Source: Tessaracoccus sp. MC1679 (lineage in GTDB: Bacteria; Actinomycetota; Actinomycetes; Propionibacteriales; Propionibacteriaceae). From it: a stretch of DNA of 64,000 nucleotides. Shown here piece after piece: positions 1 to 8,161 of the stretch (the first letter of the stretch is position 1; the number at the start of each line of letters is the position of its first letter). A model generated the notes under the pieces. That model ran no database searches and was not told where the DNA came from. It worked only from the letters and a program-made list of their open reading frames with translations. The DNA lies in assembly GCF_014164775.1 (NCBI RefSeq), contig NZ_JACJGB010000003.1, positions 62,001 through 126,000 of the forward strand. Reading direction: 5' to 3'. Position numbers and translations under genes: made by a program.

Positions 1-225
1 AGGCCGCTGCGCGGCTCCTCACCCGGCGGGCTGGGGCGGGTTGGCTTCGAGACGGGCCACGACGCTCCGCGGGCGGCCCCTCCTCTGGGAAGTGTGAGAC
101 GGGTCATGCTTCTCCGCGGGGGATGTCCCTTGAGAGCCTCCGGAGGCGCTCAGGGAGCGACACTAGGACGACCCCTCCGCCCGGACCTTGACCCCCGACG
201 AACTCACCACCATGACAGCTGGCCC
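1..225. repeat. Intergenic repeat-like sequence at window edge
   Basis: No convincing gene lies here. The stretch at 65-93 (GCTCCGCGGGCGGCCCCTCC followed by TCTGGGAAG) closely resembles the units in the right arm of the DUF222 element near 57318-57346, and a related CTCAGGGAGCG occurs near 148-158. Bases 1-60 also resemble the stretch near 56780-56850 (both contain GGGGCGGGTTGG). This looks like a dispersed intergenic repeat family; its function cannot be told from the sequence. Confidence 0.45.
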
Positions 226-774
226 TCAGGCGCCGACGTCGTGCAGGTGGTGAACGAGGTCATGGGCGAAGTAGCGGCCCAGAGAGAGCGCCGTGAAACG
301 CGACCCGTTGCTGCGCACCCCCGTCCACTCCCACTGCTCGCCCTCGGGCTCGGCCCACGCCTTCGCCGCGGCCTTGGCGCGCTCGCCCACGAGTACCCGG
401 GTGGCGTTGGCATCGGAGAGCCAGTACTCCTCTTCGGTGGCCGCGAGGTCCTGGTCCCAGTCCTCGAACTCGGCCCCCGCGCCATCGCTGGCGAGGATCA
501 GGCTGAGACGGGTGGTCATGACCTCGCACACGTCCGCGACATGCCGGGCGTACTCGATGGGCGACCAGGTGGTGGGCTGCGGCCGCCGCTCCGCGCCCCG
601 CCCCTCCAGCGCCCTCTGGAAGCGGGCCGAGGCGTCGAGGATCAGCCCGGGAAGTGCCTCTGGGCTGACAGCGGCCGGATCGAAGCCGCACTCGGGGCAT
701 GGCCGCTCGGTCACCCAGGTCCAGTCCTTGGTGTCGGGGGCGGTGGGGTGCGGCGGGATCAGGGGCTCAACCAT
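226..774 (-). CDS. DinB-like four-helix protein
   Basis: A 182-residue protein resembling the DinB/maleylpyruvate-isomerase-like helical bundle superfamily, whose members often use a metal held by three histidines and act in thiol-dependent reactions or stress responses. A CPECGFDP motif near the N-terminus and histidine-containing helices (YARHVADV in the middle, HDLVHHLHDV at the C-terminus) fit that family. Start: ATG without a Shine-Dalgarno sequence, but TAGGCT at 782-787 lies 7 bases upstream, consistent with a leaderless message. The substrate is unknown. It stands alone, with a repeat-rich gap on its 3' side. Confidence 0.75.
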   Translation of the reverse strand: MVEPLIPPHPTAPDTKDWTWVTERPCPECGFDPAAVSPEALPGLILDASARFQRALEGRGAERRPQPTTWSPIEYARHVADVCEVMTTRLSLILASDGAGAEFEDWDQDLAATEEEYWLSDANATRVLVGERAKAAAKAWAEPEGEQWEWTGVRSNGSRFTALSLGRYFAHDLVHHLHDVGA

Positions 775-805
775 GTTGGCGAGCCTAACTGACCCCGCCG
801 CTCAC

Positions 806-1111
806 TCACCGGCGCGTGCCTGGCCGGCTGTCCGCGATCAGCCTCGTGACGCTCAACTCGGCCGTGGAGACCCAGCGGTCGGCCTGGTCGCCGTAGGTGC
901 TGAGCACCCGGAGGCGGACGAGGTCGCCGCTCCCCGTGAGGGGGATGACGGAGGGATCTGATGAGTTCGGCAGCGTGCCCGCCGCGACGCTGACGAGGCT
1001 CGACGGGTCGTCGCCGACCAGCACCTCGTAGCCCCTGATCCGCCCGTTGCTGCCGGACTGTCGCGGGGTGACGGTGAGTCGTGAGCGAATCAAGGAGCGG
1101 GTGAGGTGCAC
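806..1111 (-). pseudogene. Fragment resembling the end of a discoidin-like (F5/8 type C) domain
   Basis: About 101 codons if translation begins at the GTG at 1109-1111. The readable part (RLTVTPRQSGSNGRIRGYEV, later VRLRVLSTYGDQADRWVSTAEL) resembles the second half of carbohydrate-binding discoidin-like domains attached to secreted glycosidases. There is no signal peptide, no catalytic domain and no clear ribosome binding site, and the open frame upstream runs antisense into rnhA. I read it as the 3' remnant of a lost secreted enzyme. A short expressed protein is possible but less likely. Confidence 0.4.
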
Positions 1112-1145
1112 GGGCGGGTATGCGCATGGCACTAGGCTCGGGCGC

Positions 1146-2009
1146 GTGATTGTTGCTGCCGCCGATGGGTCCGCCCTCTCCAACCCCGGGCCCGCTGGCT
1201 GGGCCTGGTACGTCAGCGACGACATCTGGGCCGCCGGTGGCTGGGACCACGGCACCAACAACATGGGCGAACTGATGGCCGTACTCGACCTGCTCCGCTC
1301 CACCTCGCACCTCGACGAGCCACTCCGGATCCTCTGCGATTCGCAGTACGTCATCAACTCCCTCACCAAGTGGTTGCCCGGCTGGAAGCGCAAGGGGTGG
1401 AAGAAGGGCGACGGCAAGCCGGTGCTCAATGTGGAGTTGATGAAGGAGCTCGACGCCGCGCTGCAGGGGCGCACCGTCCAGTTCGAATGGGTCAAGGGCC
1501 ACGCCGGACACTCGATGAACGAGGCCGCGGACGAGCGGGCCCGTGCAGCGGCCACCGCCTTTCAGCGCGGAGACCCCGTCAACCATGGCCCGGGTTTCCC
1601 GGACACCCACCGTCCCCCCGGGCGCCGAGACTTCTCGGTGGGGCAGACCGAACCGGAACCCGACCTCTTTTCCACAGCGCCCTCCGAGGAGCCCGTGCCG
1701 GCGCCAGTGCCGGGTTCCGCGTCACCGCGCACCAAAGCCGCTCTCGTTCGCCTCACCCGGGAAGCAGTCTCCGACCCTGCAGCGGCCAGGCTCCACCGCG
1801 ACTTCGTCGCGCACGGCGCCGACGGCGGCCAGACCCGGCATCTGCCCTGGCCAGCGGCCGATGAGGTGCGGTTCCTCGCCGTCGACACGGTGACGGCCGG
1901 GGCCGGTCTGGTGCGGTGGGCGCAGCAGGACCTTATGTGTTCGGGGCTGTGGGTGGAACTCCCTGCGGGCTGGTCGCTGCGATTCGCCCAGGCCACCCGG
2001 CAGGTCTGA
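1146..2009 (+). CDS. rnhA: Ribonuclease HI with C-terminal extension
   Basis: Degrades the RNA strand of RNA-DNA hybrids (R-loops, primers). Residues 1-140 form the RNase H fold with the expected acidic residues D7 (AADGS), E42 (MGELMA), D65 (LCDSQYV) and D129 (EAADERA), plus H119/H122 of KGHAGH. After an acidic proline-rich linker (about 150-200) comes a ~90-residue C-terminal part, rich in W and L, that I do not recognise. At 287 residues the protein is nearly twice a typical RNase HI. Start: the GTG at 1146 is chosen because TAGGCT (1133-1138) lies 7 bases before it (leaderless pattern) and because the fold begins there. Confidence 0.9.
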   Translation: MIVAAADGSALSNPGPAGWAWYVSDDIWAAGGWDHGTNNMGELMAVLDLLRSTSHLDEPLRILCDSQYVINSLTKWLPGWKRKGWKKGDGKPVLNVELMKELDAALQGRTVQFEWVKGHAGHSMNEAADERARAAATAFQRGDPVNHGPGFPDTHRPPGRRDFSVGQTEPEPDLFSTAPSEEPVPAPVPGSASPRTKAALVRLTREAVSDPAAARLHRDFVAHGADGGQTRHLPWPAADEVRFLAVDTVTAGAGLVRWAQQDLMCSGLWVELPAGWSLRFAQATRQV

Positions 2010-2110
2010 TCCAGCCCGGAGTTCGAACTCGACCCGGTGCGCGTCGACGGTCGGTAGAGTCCGAGTGGCCGGCCACGGCCGCCCCGGCCGAGCGGCGGAA
2101 GGGAACCGTC

Positions 2111-2680
2111 ATGACCACCTACCGCGTCGGGTACTTCGTCGGGAGCCTGTCCTCGACATCCATCAACCGCGTGCTGTCCAAGGCCCTCATCGCGGTGGCG
2201 CCCCCGGACCTGGAGTTCACGGAGATCCCGATCGGTGACCTACCGCTCTACTCGCCCGACCACGACGCCGCCTACCCCGCAGAGGCGCAGGCGCTGAAGT
2301 CCGCGCTCGCCTCCGCCCAGGCCGTGCTGTTCGTCACGCCAGAGTACAACCGCTCCATCCCCGGGGCGCTGAAGAACGCCATCGACTGGGCATCGCGGCC
2401 CTGGGGCCAGAACTCGTTCGACCACATGCCGGCGGCGATCATCGGCGCCTCCATCGGCAACATCGGCACGGCGGTGGCCCAGCAGAGCCTCCGTGCGGTC
2501 CTCGCGTTCTGCAACGCCCGCCTGATGACCGCCCCGGAGGCCTACATCAAGCTCGACGGCTCCAGCATCGACGCCGACGGGACGATCACCGACGACGGAC
2601 TCAGGGAAGTGCTCACCGCGTTCATGGGGGAGTTCCGCGAGCACATCGAGCGGGTGCTCACCGTTCTGCCGCGTGAGTGA
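2111..2680 (+). CDS. NADPH-dependent FMN reductase family protein
   Basis: A 189-residue flavodoxin-fold quinone/azo reductase-like enzyme expected to reduce FMN or quinones with NAD(P)H in the cytosol. The N-terminal [16 protein letters not shown] is the phosphate-binding loop, and [18 protein letters not shown] is the diagnostic motif of the family. The ATG at 2111 follows AGGGAACCGTC, an acceptable Shine-Dalgarno. A -10-like TAGAGT occurs near 2055, so the gene probably has its own promoter. The physiological substrate cannot be inferred. Confidence 0.88.
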   Translation: MTTYRVGYFVGSLSSTSINRVLSKALIAVAPPDLEFTEIPIGDLPLYSPDHDAAYPAEAQALKSALASAQAVLFVTPEYNRSIPGALKNAIDWASRPWGQNSFDHMPAAIIGASIGNIGTAVAQQSLRAVLAFCNARLMTAPEAYIKLDGSSIDADGTITDDGLREVLTAFMGEFREHIERVLTVLPRE

Positions 2681-2709
2681 GGCCTCGGCGCGCCGATAGG
2701 ATGGCGCGC

Positions 2710-4494
2710 ATGAGTCACGTTCTTGCCGCCGTCGCCTGGCCTTACGCCAACGGCCCCCGCCACATCGGTCACGTCTCCGGATTCGGCGTCCCCTCCGATG
2801 TGTTCTCGCGCTACATGCGGATGGCCGGCCACGACGTGCTCATGGTGTCGGGCTCCGACGAGCACGGCACGGCCATCCAGGTGAAGGCGGACGCGGAGGG
2901 GCTCACCCCTCGCGAGACGGCGGACAAGTACCACCGGCAGATCGTTGAGGATCTGCAGGGGTTGGGCCTGTCCTACGACCTGTACACCCGCACCACCACG
3001 CCCAACCACTACCGCGTGGTGCAGGACCTCTTCACCGCCCTGTACGACAACGGCTACGTCACGGCCAAGACCCAGATGGGCGCCATCTCGCCATCAACGG
3101 GCCGAACGCTGCCGGACCGATTCATCGAAGGCACCTGCCCTCTCTGCGGCTACGACAACGCCCGCGGAGACCAGTGCGACAGCTGCGGCAACCAGCTCGA
3201 CCCGGCGGACCTGATCAACCCGAAGTCCAAGATGAACGGCGAGACGCCGCAGTTCGTCGAGACAGAGCACTTCTTCCTCGATCTGCCCGCGCTCGCCCCG
3301 ATGCTGGGCCAGTGGATCGACAGCCGCGAGGACTGGCGGCCCAACGTGCTCAAGTTCTCCCACAATCTCCTGGCGGAGATCAGGCCACGCGCCATCACCC
3401 GCGACCTCGACTGGGGAGTCCCCGTGCCCCTCGACGGCTGGCGCGATGCCCCCATGAAGCGCATCTACGTGTGGTTCGACGCCGTGATCGGCTACCTCTC
3501 CGCCTCGGTCGAATGGGCCAGGCGCACCGGGGACCCGGAGGCGTGGCGCGCGTACTGGAACTCCCCCGAGGCCCGGTCCTACTACTTCATGGGCAAGGAC
3601 AACATCGTCTTCCATTCGGTGATCTGGCCGGGCATCCTGCTCGGCGCCAACGGCCAGGGGACCAGGGGCGGCGAGATCCGCCCGTCGCTGGGGGAGTTGC
3701 AGCTGCCCACCGAGGTGGTCAGCTCAGAGTTCATGACGATGAAGGGCTCCAAGGTGTCCAGCTCGCGCGGCGCCTCGATCTTCGTCGGAGACTTCCTCGG
3801 CGAGTTCGGACCGGATGCGTTGCGCTACTACATCGCCATGGCCGGGCCCGAAAACCAGGACACGGACTTCACCTGGGACGAGTTCGTCCGCCGGACCAAC
3901 TTCGAGCTCGCCAACGAGTGGGGCAATCTGGTCAACCGCTCCATCTCGATGGCACACAAAAACGTGGGCTCCGTGCCCGCGGCAGGCGAGCTGACCGACG
4001 CAGACAGCGCGCTGCTCGACGAGTCGCGCACCGCGTTCGAGGTGGTGGGTGAGCACATCGCTGCCCGCCGATTCAAGGCCGGCATCACGGAGGCCATGCG
4101 CATCGTCGGCCTGGCCAACAAGTACCTCTCCGATCAGGAGCCGTGGAAGCTCAAGGACGACGCCGCCCGCCGCGACACCGTCCTCCACGTCGCCCTCCAG
4201 GTGGTCTCGGACTGCAACACGCTGCTCACCCCCTACCTGCCGCACTCCGCGCAGAAGGTCTTCGAGGCATTGGGGGGGCAGGGCGTGTGGGCCGCGCAGC
4301 CGCAGATCGTCGAAGTCAGCGAAGGCGACCTCACCTACCCGACACTGCAGGGCGACTACGCCGGCCAGCAGGCCGTGTGGGAGTCGCGGCCGATCGCGGC
4401 CAGCACGCCCCTGGCGAAGCCGTCCCCGCTGTTCGCGAAGCTCGACGACACCCTGGGCGTCACCGGCCCGAGCTGGGCCCCGATCCCCGGCTGA
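2710..4494 (+). CDS. metG: Methionyl-tRNA synthetase
   Basis: Charges tRNA-Met with methionine in the cytosol. Class I signatures are present: RHIGHVSG near the N-terminus and [10 protein letters not shown], the KMSKS equivalent, in the second half. A zinc knuckle ([18 protein letters not shown]) sits in the connective-peptide region, and the anticodon-binding helical domain follows ([16 protein letters not shown]). The 594-residue length is normal for a form without the C-terminal dimerisation module. Start: ATG at 2710, because TAGGAT (2697-2702) is 7 bases upstream; an in-frame ATG at 2701 would overlap that hexamer. It converges on the DUF2207 gene with only 3 bases between the stops. Confidence 0.97.
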   Translation: MSHVLAAVAWPYANGPRHIGHVSGFGVPSDVFSRYMRMAGHDVLMVSGSDEHGTAIQVKADAEGLTPRETADKYHRQIVEDLQGLGLSYDLYTRTTTPNHYRVVQDLFTALYDNGYVTAKTQMGAISPSTGRTLPDRFIEGTCPLCGYDNARGDQCDSCGNQLDPADLINPKSKMNGETPQFVETEHFFLDLPALAPMLGQWIDSREDWRPNVLKFSHNLLAEIRPRAITRDLDWGVPVPLDGWRDAPMKRIYVWFDAVIGYLSASVEWARRTGDPEAWRAYWNSPEARSYYFMGKDNIVFHSVIWPGILLGANGQGTRGGEIRPSLGELQLPTEVVSSEFMTMKGSKVSSSRGASIFVGDFLGEFGPDALRYYIAMAGPENQDTDFTWDEFVRRTNFELANEWGNLVNRSISMAHKNVGSVPAAGELTDADSALLDESRTAFEVVGEHIAARRFKAGITEAMRIVGLANKYLSDQEPWKLKDDAARRDTVLHVALQVVSDCNTLLTPYLPHSAQKVFEALGGQGVWAAQPQIVEVSEGDLTYPTLQGDYAGQQAVWESRPIAASTPLAKPSPLFAKLDDTLGVTGPSWAPIPG

Positions 4495-4497
4495 CCC

Positions 4498-6330
4498 TCA
4501 CCAGGAGCCGCCGCCACCGCCGCCGAAACCGCCACCCCCGCTGAACCCGGAGAAGCCGCTGGAGCCGCCGGTGGCCGAGCTCATCCCGTCCATCCGGGCG
4601 GCCTGCATGGCGTCCGACATGGAGTGGGTGAGGTTGTTCATCGCGCTGGCGAAGTAGTAGCCGTGCATGAGGTCCGCGCCCACGTACCACGAGGTGTTGG
4701 CCTGGTAGAGGCCCTGCGTACCGAGGTCTGCGAACAGCTTGGACCAGCGGTCCGCCACGCCGAACACCATCGCGTAGGGGAGGTACTTGCTGAAGATGTC
4801 CTCCCCCTCCTCGAACTGCAGCGTGTCCTTCTCTGCGGTACGCAGATACAACTCGAAGCCCTTGGCCTGCGCGAGGTAGGCCGAGCCGGTGGCGGTGCGC
4901 TTGCGGAACTTGCTGGACATCACGATGAGGCCGATCCCGAAGACGGCCAGGGGGATCCCGATGAGGCCCCATCCCACAGCGGCTCCCACGAAGGTGAAGA
5001 GGAGGCCGGCGCCGATCGCCAGGGCACCCAGCACGATGGGCACCATCTGTGCGGTGGTGGGGTTGCCCTTGAACCAGCCCTTGGCCACGACGGAGGAGTA
5101 CAGGCCGTTGCGGGCGTCCGGCAGCACCTCGGCGAACTTCGCCTTGCTCAGCTCCTTCGACGTCCTCACGCTGCGTCCCTGGAACAGATCGGCCAGCAGC
5201 TTCTCCTCGAACGGCTCCAGGGGTCCGGGCGGCGCATGCAGCGCCTCCAGCGTGAAGTCCTTCTTCGACTGCGAGATGATGCGCAGATAGCCGCGGACTG
5301 CGAGATCCACGATGGTGGCGGACACGTCGACGTTGTCCGCCGTGGTGTCCATGAGAGTGCCGATCTCACCAGGGGTGGCGCCCTTCGGCGGGTGGAACTG
5401 GACAGTGACCGGGAACTTGCCGCTGCGCGTCCCTACCCGCTCCTCCTGGCCGGAAAGCGGGGTGAGGCCGGGGGTGAGCCCCAGATAGACGTCGTCTCGG
5501 GCATGACGCCGACGCACTGCGATCAGCCCGACGATGGCGGCGATCAGACCTGCGCCGGTCACGGCACCGGTGGCGGGGGTGAGCTCGAAGGCGTTGGCCG
5601 CGGTCACCCGGCGGGCCTTCTCCTGCGTCACGCCGGGGAAGGTACCGGCCGGGTAGCCCGCCACCACCTGCATCCGAGTGTTGGGCGGCAGCGAGGCCAG
5701 CGTGTAGGTGGCCGCGTCAACCGACTGTGTCGCCTCACACGGGGTGTCGGCGGTGGGACCGTAGAAGCAGGCCACCTGCTCGAGCCCGGCGGGTCCGGTG
5801 ACGTCGACGGTGATGTTGGAGAACCGCGATTCCCAGCCGGGGCCGATGACGTCCCAGTTGAACTCATCGAGGCCGCTGACAGGGTGATCCGTGGCGATCA
5901 GGCCGGTCACGTCGTAGGTGAGGGTGTAGTCCTCAGGGGTGGTGTTGAAGATGTTCTCGTTGCCGATGCGCAGCGACAACATGTCGGCGTCCTGTTCCTG
6001 GAGGACCTGGGTGTTGGCCCCCGTCGACGAGGAGACCGAGATGTTGGAGTACCTGAACACGTAGTTCTCGTCGGGGTTCGCGCCGTCCTCCTGCAGCGTG
6101 GGCAGCAGGATGTAGGGCCCGCGGCCCCTCAGCGCGGAGAAGTCCATGGTGAAGTCGATGGTGACGCCCGCGACACCATCCGTCCTCAGGACCACGTCCA
6201 CGTCGTAGCGGGTGATGGGCGCCGAGTCGTCGGCGGCCGCCGGCACCACCCCCACCCAGGCCACGGCGAGGGCGATCAGTAGAGCGAGGAGACCGGCGCG
6301 AAGCTTCGTCATGGAATCAACTGTATCCAT
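4498..6330 (-). CDS. DUF2207 family membrane protein
   Basis: A roughly 610-residue membrane protein of unknown function. An N-terminal hydrophobic signal (MTKLRAGLLALLIALAVAWV) is followed by a long extracytoplasmic beta-rich DUF2207 domain, a transmembrane helix (about 300-320), a cytoplasmic domain, a membrane hairpin (about 470-515), and an extreme C-terminus rich in Gly and Phe/Ser (GGGGFGGGGGG). Such tails occur throughout the family. Start is uncertain between ATG at 6330 and ATG at 6312; neither has a strong ribosome site. It lies 23 bases downstream of the phosphohexomutase, so cotranscription is likely. Confidence 0.85.
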   Translation of the reverse strand: MDTVDSMTKLRAGLLALLIALAVAWVGVVPAAADDSAPITRYDVDVVLRTDGVAGVTIDFTMDFSALRGRGPYILLPTLQEDGANPDENYVFRYSNISVSSSTGANTQVLQEQDADMLSLRIGNENIFNTTPEDYTLTYDVTGLIATDHPVSGLDEFNWDVIGPGWESRFSNITVDVTGPAGLEQVACFYGPTADTPCEATQSVDAATYTLASLPPNTRMQVVAGYPAGTFPGVTQEKARRVTAANAFELTPATGAVTGAGLIAAIVGLIAVRRRHARDDVYLGLTPGLTPLSGQEERVGTRSGKFPVTVQFHPPKGATPGEIGTLMDTTADNVDVSATIVDLAVRGYLRIISQSKKDFTLEALHAPPGPLEPFEEKLLADLFQGRSVRTSKELSKAKFAEVLPDARNGLYSSVVAKGWFKGNPTTAQMVPIVLGALAIGAGLLFTFVGAAVGWGLIGIPLAVFGIGLIVMSSKFRKRTATGSAYLAQAKGFELYLRTAEKDTLQFEEGEDIFSKYLPYAMVFGVADRWSKLFADLGTQGLYQANTSWYVGADLMHGYYFASAMNNLTHSMSDAMQAARMDGMSSATGGSSGFSGFSGGGGFGGGGGGSW

Positions 6331-6353
6331 GCCGCCGAACAGCGGGCGCTGGA

Positions 6354-8018
6354 TCAGCCCTCCACCCCGAGTGCGGCTGCCATCTCCCGCCGCAGTTCGG
6401 CCAGCCGTCCCGCCGCGGCCAGCCGCGCCGCGCGCACGTCGACGGACTCCTCGGCGTCCAGCCGGACCTCCAGGTAACACTTCAACTTGGGCTCGGTGCC
6501 CGAGGGGCGGGCCACCACGTGCACCCGCTCACCAGTGAGTTCGATGGCGTCGGTGGGGGGCAGCGTGTCCGAGCCGTGGGCGAGGTCCAGCACCGTCGCC
6601 GGGGCCCCGAGGAGCGCCGACGGCGGGTTGCGCCTCAGCCGCGTCATGGCGTCGGCGATCAGGGACCGGTCGGCCACGCGCACCGACAGCTGGGAGGTGG
6701 CGGTCAGGCCGTGCTCGCGGGCGATGTCGTCGAGCAGGTCCGCCAACGCGCGGCCCGAGACCTTGAGGTCGGCAACGATCCGCAGCACCGTCAGCGCGGC
6801 GGTGATCCCGTCCTTGTCCGGGACCGCGCGCGAATCGACGCAGTAGCCGATGGCCTCCTCATAGCCGAAGGCCAGGTCCGGCACGCGGCCGATCCACTTG
6901 AACCCCGTCAACGTGGTCACGTGCAGGCGACCCGCGCGGCGGGCCATCCTGCCGAGCAGCGTCGAGGAGACCACGGAGTTCGCGAACGTGCCGGGTACCC
7001 CGCGTGCGATCGCGTCGTGACCGAGGATGGCGCCCAGCTCATCGCCGGTGAGCATCCGCCACACACCGTCGACCACCGCGGCCACTGCGCAGCGGTCCGC
7101 GTCCGGGTCGTTGGCGATCACCACGTCCGCGCCCTCGGCCTCCGCCAAGGACAGAGCAAGGTCGATCGCTCCCTTCTCCTCCGGATTGGGGAACGCGACG
7201 GTGGGGAACTCGGGGTGGGGCTCAGACTGCTGCGCCACCTCGACGGGGGAGGGGAGCCCGACGGCCTCCGCGACCCGCCGCACCGTCTTCGCGCCGACGC
7301 CGTGCAGCGCTGTGTGGACCCAGACCAGCTCCCGCGCGGAATCGGCCGGGTACAGGGAGGCCGCCCGCGCCACGTAGGCGTCCAGGAGCTCGGCGGTGAT
7401 GTCGCGGCGCACCTCCGAACGGGGGAGCTTGGCCCACCCGTGATCGGCCACGACGGCGATCTTCGCGGCGATCTCGGCGTCCGTCGGCGGCACGATCTGC
7501 GAGCCGTCGCCGAGGAAGACCTTGTAGCCGTTGTCCGCTGGCGGGTTGTGGGACGCGGTGACCACCACGCCCGCGACGCAGCCGAAGTGCTGGATGCCGA
7601 AGGCGACGACGGGGGTGGGGATGGGCTCGCTGGTCCAGAGCACGTCGAATCCTGCACCGGCCATCACCTCGGCGGTGTCGCGGGCAAACTCGTCGGACTT
7701 GTGCCGGGCGTCGTATCCGACGATGACACGGCCGCCGGAGTGGCCGTTCGCGGAGAGCCAGAGGGCGAAGCCGGCCGCGGCCTGCGTCACCACCACACGG
7801 TTCATCCGAGCCGGTCCCGGCCCGAGAGGTCCGCGGAGGCCGGCCGTGCCGAACTCGAGCGGTCCCGCGAAGGCGGAGGCGAGCTCCGTGAGGGCGGGCT
7901 CGCGGATGGTGTGGTCGTTGGCCTGGGCCCGGACGATCAGCTCGTCCAGCCGGCCGGCGGTGTCGGGGTCCGGGTCAGCGTCGCGCCACTCCTGGGCGCG
8001 GGTCAGCAACTCGTTCAT
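6354..8018 (-). CDS. Phosphoglucomutase/phosphomannomutase family enzyme
   Basis: A 554-residue alpha-D-phosphohexomutase that interconverts hexose 1- and 6-phosphates. Its catalytic phosphoserine loop is VVTASHNPPADNGYK, its metal loop is NDPDADR, the sugar-binding loop GFEEA-like motif is FGYEEAIGY, and the phosphate-binding loop is RPSGTEPKLK. The long N-terminal extension (RAQEWRDADPDPDT) is typical of the PGM2-like branch acting on glucose or pentose phosphates. The ATG at 8018 follows GGAGGTGCTCTGG, a strong Shine-Dalgarno that lies inside a predicted 28-residue upstream ORF whose TGA overlaps this ATG. A second, shorter mutase (manB) lies at 34 kb, so the two probably differ in substrate. 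Confidence 0.92.
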   Translation of the reverse strand: MNELLTRAQEWRDADPDPDTAGRLDELIVRAQANDHTIREPALTELASAFAGPLEFGTAGLRGPLGPGPARMNRVVVTQAAAGFALWLSANGHSGGRVIVGYDARHKSDEFARDTAEVMAGAGFDVLWTSEPIPTPVVAFGIQHFGCVAGVVVTASHNPPADNGYKVFLGDGSQIVPPTDAEIAAKIAVVADHGWAKLPRSEVRRDITAELLDAYVARAASLYPADSARELVWVHTALHGVGAKTVRRVAEAVGLPSPVEVAQQSEPHPEFPTVAFPNPEEKGAIDLALSLAEAEGADVVIANDPDADRCAVAAVVDGVWRMLTGDELGAILGHDAIARGVPGTFANSVVSSTLLGRMARRAGRLHVTTLTGFKWIGRVPDLAFGYEEAIGYCVDSRAVPDKDGITAALTVLRIVADLKVSGRALADLLDDIAREHGLTATSQLSVRVADRSLIADAMTRLRRNPPSALLGAPATVLDLAHGSDTLPPTDAIELTGERVHVVARPSGTEPKLKCYLEVRLDAEESVDVRAARLAAAGRLAELRREMAAALGVEG

Positions 8019-8101
8019 CCAGAGCACCTCCAGGCGGCCGTGCCGGCCAGCACAAGCATCCCGCCGTGGCCGGTCACCACATGCTCGAAGGGTTCGCTCA
8101 C
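8015..8101 (-). CDS. Possible leaderless 28-residue upstream ORF coupled to the phosphohexomutase
   Basis: A GTG-initiated frame of 28 codons (begins VSEPFEHVVTGHGG, ends AWRCSG). Its TGA overlaps the mutase ATG as ATGA. A TATGCT hexamer at 8109-8114 lies 7 bases before the GTG, the same geometry as the other leaderless starts in this window. The mutase Shine-Dalgarno lies within the last codons, so passage of a ribosome through this ORF could affect mutase translation. No family is recognised. An in-frame ATG at 8113 would give 32 residues but overlaps the hexamer. Confidence 0.35.
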   Translation of the reverse strand: MSEPFEHVVTGHGGMLVLAGTAAWRCSG

Positions 8102-8161
8102 CCGGTCCAGCATAGGCGCGTGCCAGGCTCCCCACCCCGGGCGCTGTGGAAGGATGGGCAC

